A stretch of DNA of 5,002 nucleotides from an uncultured Saprospiraceae bacterium (GTDB taxonomy: Bacteria; Bacteroidota; Bacteroidia; Chitinophagales; Saprospiraceae). Below are positions 1 through 5,002 of this stretch, in pieces; position 1 is the stretch's first letter, and every line of letters starts with the position of its first letter. The notes below the pieces were generated by a model that saw only the letters and a list, made by a program, of their open reading frames with translations, was not told where the DNA came from and searched no databases. The stretch covers positions 1 to 5,002 of the forward strand of contig CALBVQ010000084.1 of assembly GCA_937969485.1 (NCBI GenBank), in the 5' to 3' direction. The position numbers and the translations under genes are program-made.

Positions 1-812
1 ATAATACGTCTAGAATGGGAGAAAGCGCAGATTTGCTAGAAGAGGTGATTAACAGTCAGGTTTACGATCTAGAAGACAATTATGGAGATATATTTAGCAA
101 TTCCAACGAATTTGGGATAGAATCAGTGTTTGAAATTTCGCATTCTGGTGCAAGTAGAGGTGGATGGGGGAATTTTGCTAATGGAACAGAAGGTAATTAT
201 AATGTTCAGTTTTTTGGAATGAGAGATTATGTTGGTCCAGACTTTTCTACAGGCTGGAGCTTTTGTCCTGTAACTGAAAAGCTTGCAGAGAAACTGCAAG
301 GTGATCCACGTTTCGAGCATACAATCATTGACGGAAACGAGTTGAAAGCGCAAGGAGCGTCATACACTGCTGCATACCAAAATACAGACTTCTTCATCCG
401 AAAGTATGCTGGACTAGAGGTTGAGAAAGCGACAGACGGAGAACCTGCGCTAAACTGGGGTAAAAACGTACGGGAAATCAGATTGGCAGATGTTTACTTG
501 ATGGCAGCGGAGGCAAGGGCTCGCAATGGACAAGACGACATAGGTAGGGTTCATCTTAATAAAGTGAGATCTAGGGTAGGACTGCAACCAGTTTCTGCAA
601 GTGGCGACCAACTGTTGAATTTTATTTATGATGAAAGGCAGAAAGAACTTGCAACAGAAGGTCATAGATTTTTCGATTTAGTAAGAACCGGAAGAGCAGC
701 TTTAGAACTTGCTGATCAAGGATATCAGGATGGAGTACACAATCTATTACCTATTCCTCAAACCGAAATTGATATCACGGAAGGTGGTCTAATTCAAAAT
801 AATGGCTACTAA
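1..812 (+). CDS. SusD/RagB-family outer-membrane glycan-binding lipoprotein (5' partial)
   Basis: C-terminal part of a SusD-like protein, the lipoprotein lid that works with a SusC TonB-dependent transporter to capture oligosaccharides at the outer membrane. The reading frame is open to the left edge (codons from base 3), so the ATG at base 15 is internal. About 270 residues are present; the family usually has about 450-600, so the lipoprotein signal and the N-terminal TPR region are missing. Seen in the sequence: a TPR-like helical pair at about 465-584 (RLADVYLMAAEA ... LNKVRSRVGL), the family signature at about 624-698 (YDERQKELATEGHRFFDLVR), and the typical ending LLPIPQTEID ... QNNGY at about 744-809. 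A susC gene is expected immediately upstream. The aromatic-rich stretch around bases 160-260 may contribute to the glycan site, but this cannot be assigned by eye. Family assignment is firm; the substrate (beta-glucan) is inferred from the downstream GH16 gene. Confidence 0.95.
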   Translation, partial: NTSRMGESADLLEEVINSQVYDLEDNYGDIFSNSNEFGIESVFEISHSGASRGGWGNFANGTEGNYNVQFFGMRDYVGPDFSTGWSFCPVTEKLAEKLQGDPRFEHTIIDGNELKAQGASYTAAYQNTDFFIRKYAGLEVEKATDGEPALNWGKNVREIRLADVYLMAAEARARNGQDDIGRVHLNKVRSRVGLQPVSASGDQLLNFIYDERQKELATEGHRFFDLVRTGRAALELADQGYQDGVHNLLPIPQTEIDITEGGLIQNNGY

Positions 813-848
813 GCCAAACTTAATTATATTTAACTTCGTAAATATTAT
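813..848. other. Short A+T-rich spacer between susD and the PKD lipoprotein gene
   Basis: This 36-base gap is about 80% A+T. I see no stem followed by a T-run, so no intrinsic terminator. I also see no convincing Bacteroidota promoter pair (TTTG near -33 with TAnnTTTG near -7); the closest string, TATATTTA, lacks the final G. The next gene begins with two adjacent ATGs preceded by A/T-rich sequence and no Shine-Dalgarno motif, as is common in this phylum. Read-through from susD is the simplest reading. Confidence 0.5.
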
Positions 849-1715
849 ATGATGAAAATAATACAATATAGCTTTTTGGCACTAGCCATATTCATGACGG
901 CTTGTTCGCCGTATGTAGAAGATAAGATAGAATTGGGTAGCATTCCTAACCCAAGTTTTACAATTTCTGAAGGGGCGACTCCTAACGAGTTCATCTTGAC
1001 CAACACCACTGACGGTGTTTTTATTACTCAGTGGGAAGTAGAAGAACTAGGATCAAGAGACGGAGAAGAAATCGTCGTCGACATACCATTTAAAGGCGTG
1101 TACGCTGTAACAATGACTACTTTTAATGATGGTGGTTTTGCCACATCTGAAGGCGAAATTGTGGTATCTGAAGATGATCCCAATGTTTGTTTCGGAAACG
1201 TAGAACTACTTACTAATTGTGGAACTCGATCCTGGAAATTAGCACCTGAGGCAGGAGCTCTGCATGTTGGTCCTAACGTGACTGATACTTGGTGGGGCAA
1301 TTCAGAAAGTGATGTAGCTTCAAGAGACTGCCATTTTAACGATGAATATATATTTTCTGTTTCAGGAGAATACGAATATAAAGCGAATGGAGATTTTTGG
1401 GCAGATTCAGATGGAAATGGAGACATTTTTCCTCCTGAGTTAGGCTTGACCGTAGGTTGTCATCCTGAAGAAGCATGGCCAGAAGCGTTTAAGTCATGGG
1501 GATCAGGAATCCATAAATTCTCTACGTCTGGCGATCAACTTACAGTGACTGGAACAGGAGCATGGATGGGACTATACAAAGTGGGAACAGCAGCTGAGGT
1601 AGGTACTCCACAAGAGTCTGTTACTTTAAATATCTTGGAATTAACAAGTGATCGTATGGTCTTATTCGCTGATTATAGTGGAGTAGTGTGGAGGTTTACA
1701 TTTGTTCCTTCATAA
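849..1715 (+). CDS. PKD-domain lipoprotein, probable surface glycan-binding protein (SusE/F position)
   Basis: A 288-residue lipoprotein. A hydrophobic signal (residues 4-17) ends in the lipobox-like MTAC, with lipidated Cys19 followed by Ser-Pro. Residues about 33-107 resemble a PKD-like beta-sandwich, ending in a strand of the type GEIVVSEDD. The distal part, about 112-288, is rich in beta-strand patterns, with four cysteines (114, 124, 161, 204), several tryptophans (129, 148, 149, 184, 210, 217, 239, 281) and a calcium-loop-like segment at 186-197. I do not see hydrolase motifs. Its place between susD and a GH16 lipoprotein gene is where PULs often encode surface glycan-binding proteins, so glycan binding at the cell surface is inferred from context, lipidation and exposed-type aromatics. 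Two adjacent ATGs (849, 852) are possible starts and differ by one residue. The lipoprotein call is strong, the PKD call good, and the function inferred. Confidence 0.85.
   Translation: MMKIIQYSFLALAIFMTACSPYVEDKIELGSIPNPSFTISEGATPNEFILTNTTDGVFITQWEVEELGSRDGEEIVVDIPFKGVYAVTMTTFNDGGFATSEGEIVVSEDDPNVCFGNVELLTNCGTRSWKLAPEAGALHVGPNVTDTWWGNSESDVASRDCHFNDEYIFSVSGEYEYKANGDFWADSDGNGDIFPPELGLTVGCHPEEAWPEAFKSWGSGIHKFSTSGDQLTVTGTGAWMGLYKVGTAAEVGTPQESVTLNILELTSDRMVLFADYSGVVWRFTFVPS
1404..1439 (+). other. EF-hand-type calcium-binding loop within the PKD lipoprotein
   Basis: Residues 186-197 of the PKD lipoprotein read DSDGNGDIFPPE. They match the twelve-position EF-hand loop: acidic or amide residues at 1, 3, 5 and 7 (D186, D188, N190, D192), Gly at 6 (G191), a hydrophobic residue at 8 (I193) and Glu at 12 (E197). 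The two prolines at positions 10-11 argue against the usual exiting helix. This is better viewed as a DxDxNG-type loop set in a beta-rich domain than as a complete helix-loop-helix EF-hand. Calcium binding is inferred from the pattern alone. Confidence 0.6.
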
Positions 1716-1723
1716 ACCTAAAA

Positions 1724-2911
1724 ATGATATTGATGTATAAAATTTCTTATTTGCTGATTTTTACCTTTCTATTTAGTTGCGAACCTAACGGGCCCGTGAC
1801 TGAAGAGCCAAAAGTTGGTATTACTATTCAAGATGTTACAAGATTCGAACAGAATGAAAATAATACCTTTGATTTTCAGGTATTTCTAAGTGAAACCACA
1901 ACAGATCTAGTCACTGTTAATTTCGAAACTGAAGGTGATACAGCTGAGGACGGTCTTGATTTTATTGGGCAAAGCGGTCAAATAAGCTTTGCAGCAGGAG
2001 AAAATACAGCAACAATATCTGTCGAAATAATTGGAGACGATCTAAAGGAGAGCGACGAACAATTCTTTGTGAAGTTATCTAATCCTGTAAATGCTATTTT
2101 GGCGAAAGCCAAAGGAACAGCTACCATACGTAATGAGGATACTAAGATTGACATTCCTGAAGACGGTTACATCACTCCTGAATCATATGGTGGATACACT
2201 CTTAACTGGCAAGATGAATTTGACGGAGACGCTTTAGATCTTGGTTGTTGGACACATGAAATAGGTAATTCTGGATGGGGTAATAACGAATCTCAGTATT
2301 ATACAGATGAGGATGCCAATAGCTTTATTGAAAATGGAAATCTAGTGATAGAAGCCCGTAAAGAGCAGTACAACGGAGCAGATTATACCTCGGCTCGTTT
2401 GATAACTCAAGATAAAAAGTTATTCACTCATGGTAGGGTAGATATTCGTGCAATTCTTCCGGAAGGTCAAGGGATATGGCCTGCTTTGTGGATGTTGGGA
2501 ACAAATATTGACGAAATTGGATGGCCAGCATGCGGAGAAATTGATATAATGGAGTTAATCGGTCACGAGCCTGGAACTACACATGGTACAGCGCACTGGG
2601 GCCCACAAGGACAGGGATTCAGTACATTTAAAGGAGAATCTTACAAGTTACCAACTAATGAGAAGTTTTCCGATGAGTATCATGTATTTAGTATCATTTG
2701 GGAACCTGGGCAGATTACTTGGTACGTGGATGATAATGAATTTTTTAGCTTGTCGCAAAGCGACGTCAATGTAAATTATCCTTTTGATCAAGACTTTTTC
2801 TTTATTTTCAATATTGCAGTAGGGGGGAATTGGCCAGGATATCCCGATGCCACTACTCAGTTTCCACAGCAGATGGTTGTAGATTATATTCGCGTATTTG
2901 ATAAGAATTAA
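1724..2911 (+). CDS. Calx-beta plus GH16 laminarinase-type endo-beta-glucanase lipoprotein
   Basis: A 395-residue outer-membrane lipoprotein predicted to hydrolyse internal beta-1,3 (or mixed beta-1,3/1,4) glucan bonds by the retaining mechanism. The signal ends in LFSC (lipidated Cys19), followed by an acidic/proline linker. Residues about 31-140 form a Calx-beta domain, with DTAEDGLDF at 72-80 and the GDDLKESDEQFFVKLSNP strand pair at 104-121. Residues about 157-394 are GH16, with GWGNNESQYYT at 184-194, WPALWML at 252-258, the catalytic GEIDIME (nucleophile Glu272, Asp274, acid/base Glu277) and FNIAVGGNWPG at 362-372. The extra residue in E-x-D-x-x-E is the bulged form typical of laminarinases. 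The start at ATG 1724 lies 8 bases after the upstream stop; ATG 1733 is also possible and still gives a good lipoprotein signal. The frame extends to a GTG at 1688, which would put 12 poorly fitting residues ahead of the signal. The family is certain; the exact glucan is inferred. Confidence 0.95.
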   Translation: MILMYKISYLLIFTFLFSCEPNGPVTEEPKVGITIQDVTRFEQNENNTFDFQVFLSETTTDLVTVNFETEGDTAEDGLDFIGQSGQISFAAGENTATISVEIIGDDLKESDEQFFVKLSNPVNAILAKAKGTATIRNEDTKIDIPEDGYITPESYGGYTLNWQDEFDGDALDLGCWTHEIGNSGWGNNESQYYTDEDANSFIENGNLVIEARKEQYNGADYTSARLITQDKKLFTHGRVDIRAILPEGQGIWPALWMLGTNIDEIGWPACGEIDIMELIGHEPGTTHGTAHWGPQGQGFSTFKGESYKLPTNEKFSDEYHVFSIIWEPGQITWYVDDNEFFSLSQSDVNVNYPFDQDFFFIFNIAVGGNWPGYPDATTQFPQQMVVDYIRVFDKN

Positions 2912-2914
2912 ATT

Positions 2915-5002
2915 ATGCGCATTTTTCTTCTTTGTACGCTTTTAAGTTTTGGCTATTTTGGGTCCACCCAAAGTTTTCTAAAAACGCAAGGCAAAGACAT
3001 TGTAAACGAGAATGGAGACCCGTTTCTGTTGCGGGGGATGGGACTTGGTGGATGGATGGTGCAAGAAGGGTATATGTTACAAACGGCCGATTTTGCAAAT
3101 CCTCAACATGAAATTAAGGAATTTATCGAGGAACTAGTAGGCGCAGAAGCAACAGAGGAGTTCTATGATGCGTGGTTAGCAAATCACGTTTCTAAATCTG
3201 ATATTGATCTTTTAGCCGAATGGGGGTTCAACTCTGTTCGATTACCTATGCACTATAATTTATATACGTTACCTATTGAAGATGAACCAGTAGAAGGCGA
3301 AAATACCTGGATCGACAAGGGTTTTGTATTGACAGATTCACTTATTTCATGGTGTGCCCAAAACAACATTTACGTTGTCCTTGACATGCACGCCACACCA
3401 GGTGGCCAAGGTTATGACTCCGGTATTTCAGACTATGATCCTACGAAACCCTCACTTTTTGAAAGTGAGGCAAATCAAGAAAAGTTGGCTTCTTTATGGA
3501 AACAGCTGGCAATTCGATACAAAGACGAGCCGTGGGTGGCGGGATATGATCTCATAAATGAGCCCAATTGGGATTTGCCGGGAGGTACTTTGCTCAGAAC
3601 AATCTATGAGCGAGTAACTGATAGCATTAGAACAATTGATACTGAGCATATTTTGTTTATTGAGGGCAACTGGTTTGCTAACGATTTTACGGGATTAACT
3701 CCTCCGTGGGACGATGAAATAGTATATAGTCCACATAAATACTGGAGTGTAAACGATCAGGCCTCCATACAATGGGTGCTTGACCTGAGAGATACCTATG
3801 ATAGACCATTATACCTAGGTGAAAGTGGAGAAAATTCGAATCAATGGTTCCGTGATGCGATAGCGCTTCTGGAGGGAGAAAATATAGGTTGGGCTTGGTG
3901 GCCAATGAAAAAAATCGAGGCAATTGCTGGCCCTTTATCGGTTAATAAGACCTTTGGTTACGAGGCAATATTGAACTACGGAAAAGGTACTGGACCTAAA
4001 CCGACAGAGGAATCTGCAAAGCTTGCCCTGACTCAAGTGGCCAATAATTTCAAGACACAGAATTGCGTATTTGAACCTGGTGTTATTGACGCGATGTTTC
4101 GTCAAGTGTCTAGTGATGAGACAGTCCCATACAAAACGCATTCTATTCCTGGTGTCATTAATGCTGCCCACTACGATTTGGGCTCAGAGGGGAACGCTTA
4201 TTTCGATACAGAATCAGGCACTTATCACGTAACTACAGGAGAATATACTGCATGGAATAATGGTTGGACACTGCGTAATGATGGGGTGGATATCGAACCA
4301 ACAATGGACCAAGAAAATGAAGCACAAATCAATGTAGGATGGACCGCAGAAGGAGAGTGGATGAAGTATTCCTTGAGCGATGTGGAGGAAGGTGCATACA
4401 CTGTTAACTTGCGAACAGCTGGGGGTGACTTTGGTGGAAAATTTCATTTTTCGGCTGATGGTGTTGATATAACTGACTCACCATTTGTTCCTTTCTCCGG
4501 GGGGTATCAATCTTGGCAGACGACTACTGTTGAAAATGTAGTTCTCTATGCTGAAACCGACCACATCGTATTTCATTCAGACGGATCAGGCTTTAATTTA
4601 GGGCAATTTGAATTTATCAAAACTGGTGAAATTAGTGATATTGCTACCACTTTTGTTTCAGGAATAACCAAGTCGGAGACTGTAGTGTCAATTGACGTAA
4701 ATAAGTTTATTAAGGAGTCATCCGTTCTCAATCCGAGTGACTTTAGTTTATTAGTAAGTGGACAGATAATTACACCTGTAGCTGCTCAAATTAGCTCCGA
4801 AGATGCAAGAATTATTGAGCTGACTGTTGACCAAGAACTAACGTTTCAGAACATAATCAAAGCAAGTTATTTTGGGAATTCTATCGCATCAACTGATGGA
4901 GTTGTACTCGATGGTTTTACATTGAAGGACATTACGAATAATTTAGAGGAATTTTTCGTAATTCCTACCAAGATCGAGGCGGAGGATTATTTTAATCAAG
5001 AG
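2915..5002 (+). CDS. Secreted GH5-family glycoside hydrolase with CBM6 modules (3' partial)
   Basis: An open frame of 696 codons that runs off the right edge, starting 3 bases after the GH16 stop. Residues 1-20 look like a Sec signal; the only Cys there (Cys7) is too early for a lipobox, so the protein is probably secreted rather than lipidated. Residues about 25-380 form a GH5-type (beta/alpha)8 barrel, with VRLP (Arg109), LDMHATPGGQ (His159), the acid/base motif LINEP (Glu216), HKYW (His274, Tyr276), the nucleophile in LGESG (Glu303) and WAWW at 326-329. Residues about 408-569 are CBM6, with RNDGVDIE (454-461), VGWTAEGEW (474-482), YQSW (531-534) and GFN (559-561). Residues about 574-675 resemble an Ig-like/SwmB-type module. 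A second CBM6 begins at IEAEDY (687-692) and is cut off. It probably acts on the same glucan as the GH16 enzyme; the GH5 subfamily and bond specificity cannot be assigned by eye. A type IX secretion sorting domain could lie beyond the window. Confidence 0.93.
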   Translation, partial: MRIFLLCTLLSFGYFGSTQSFLKTQGKDIVNENGDPFLLRGMGLGGWMVQEGYMLQTADFANPQHEIKEFIEELVGAEATEEFYDAWLANHVSKSDIDLLAEWGFNSVRLPMHYNLYTLPIEDEPVEGENTWIDKGFVLTDSLISWCAQNNIYVVLDMHATPGGQGYDSGISDYDPTKPSLFESEANQEKLASLWKQLAIRYKDEPWVAGYDLINEPNWDLPGGTLLRTIYERVTDSIRTIDTEHILFIEGNWFANDFTGLTPPWDDEIVYSPHKYWSVNDQASIQWVLDLRDTYDRPLYLGESGENSNQWFRDAIALLEGENIGWAWWPMKKIEAIAGPLSVNKTFGYEAILNYGKGTGPKPTEESAKLALTQVANNFKTQNCVFEPGVIDAMFRQVSSDETVPYKTHSIPGVINAAHYDLGSEGNAYFDTESGTYHVTTGEYTAWNNGWTLRNDGVDIEPTMDQENEAQINVGWTAEGEWMKYSLSDVEEGAYTVNLRTAGGDFGGKFHFSADGVDITDSPFVPFSGGYQSWQTTTVENVVLYAETDHIVFHSDGSGFNLGQFEFIKTGEISDIATTFVSGITKSETVVSIDVNKFIKESSVLNPSDFSLLVSGQIITPVAAQISSEDARIIELTVDQELTFQNIIKASYFGNSIASTDGVVLDGFTLKDITNNLEEFFVIPTKIEAEDYFNQE
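3450..3470. repeat. Perfect 9-bp inverted repeat with 3-base loop inside the GH5 coding region
   Basis: CCTCACTTT at 3450-3458 and its exact reverse complement AAAGTGAGG at 3462-3470 flank the loop TTG. The element lies within the GH5 barrel, encoding part of the loop PSLFESEA (residues about 179-186), and the frame reads through it without interruption. No T-run follows the stem, so it is not an intrinsic terminator. The repeat itself is certain; any function is unproven and coincidence is quite possible. Confidence 0.55.

Noticed and set aside
15..17. ATG at 15 as the true start of the SusD-like gene
   Set aside because: The frame is open to the window edge upstream, and the visible protein is only the C-terminal half of the family, with no signal peptide.
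813..848. Internal promoter between susD and the PKD lipoprotein gene
   Set aside because: The A+T-rich gap has no good match to the Bacteroidota -33/-7 consensus pair, and the short spacing favours co-transcription.
1688..1723. GTG at 1688 as the start of the GH16 gene, overlapping the end of the PKD lipoprotein gene
   Set aside because: It would add 12 residues before an otherwise well-formed lipoprotein signal. ATG 1724 (or 1733) gives a normal-length signal with the lipobox Cys at 19 (or 16) and removes the overlap.
3450..3470. Inverted repeat as a transcription terminator
   Set aside because: It lies in the middle of an intact catalytic domain and is not followed by a T-run.
123..4447. 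Several short reverse-strand frames (for example 1028-1426, 3687-3923, 3935-4171, 4214-4447) and a small + strand frame at 2583-2774
   Set aside because: All lie inside long forward genes with clear domain matches, their translations show no recognisable motifs, and none has a plausible separate expression context.
1..5002. CRISPR array, insertion sequence, tRNA/rRNA gene or attachment site
   Set aside because: No spaced direct repeats, transposase frames, terminal inverted repeats or structured RNA patterns were seen; almost every base is coding for PUL-type proteins.

Overview
The window looks like part of a polysaccharide utilization locus (PUL) from a member of the Bacteroidota, most likely a flavobacterium-type glycan degrader. 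Four signs support this: a SusD-family protein, two short Bacteroidota-style lipoprotein signals, a PKD-type lipoprotein directly after susD, and A+T-rich DNA with very short gaps between genes and no obvious Shine-Dalgarno sequences. Genus and habitat cannot be read from the sequence. A marine origin is only suggested by the laminarin-type enzyme set.

All four genes are on the + strand and are closely packed. (1) 1-812 is the C-terminal half of a SusD-like outer-membrane glycan-binding lipoprotein, whose start lies upstream of the window. (2) 849-1715 is a lipoprotein with a PKD-like domain and a cysteine- and tryptophan-containing distal domain, probably a surface glycan-binding protein in the SusE/F position. 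(3) 1724-2911 is a lipoprotein with a Calx-beta domain followed by a GH16 laminarinase-type catalytic domain. (4) 2915 to the window edge is a secreted GH5-family glycoside hydrolase carrying a CBM6, an Ig-like (SwmB-like) module and the first residues of a second CBM6. It is still open at base 5002. Gaps are 36, 8 and 3 bases, and no terminator hairpin was seen between genes, so one transcript is likely.

The inferred joint role is capture and breakdown of a beta-glucan, most simply a beta-1,3-glucan such as laminarin. The GH16 lipoprotein would cut long chains at the cell surface. The PKD lipoprotein and SusD would hold glycan and oligosaccharides, and a SusC transporter, expected just upstream, would import them. 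The GH5-CBM6 enzyme would act on the same or an associated glucan. The substrate is inferred from the GH16 motif; the GH5 specificity is not resolved.

No CRISPR array, mobile element, RNA gene or integration site was seen. The window is a recognisable type of system rather than a wholly new one. The parts most worth a second look are the distal domain of the PKD lipoprotein, which contains a near-perfect EF-hand-type calcium loop, and the modular GH5 protein, whose first CBM6 has lost the usual N-terminal glutamates.
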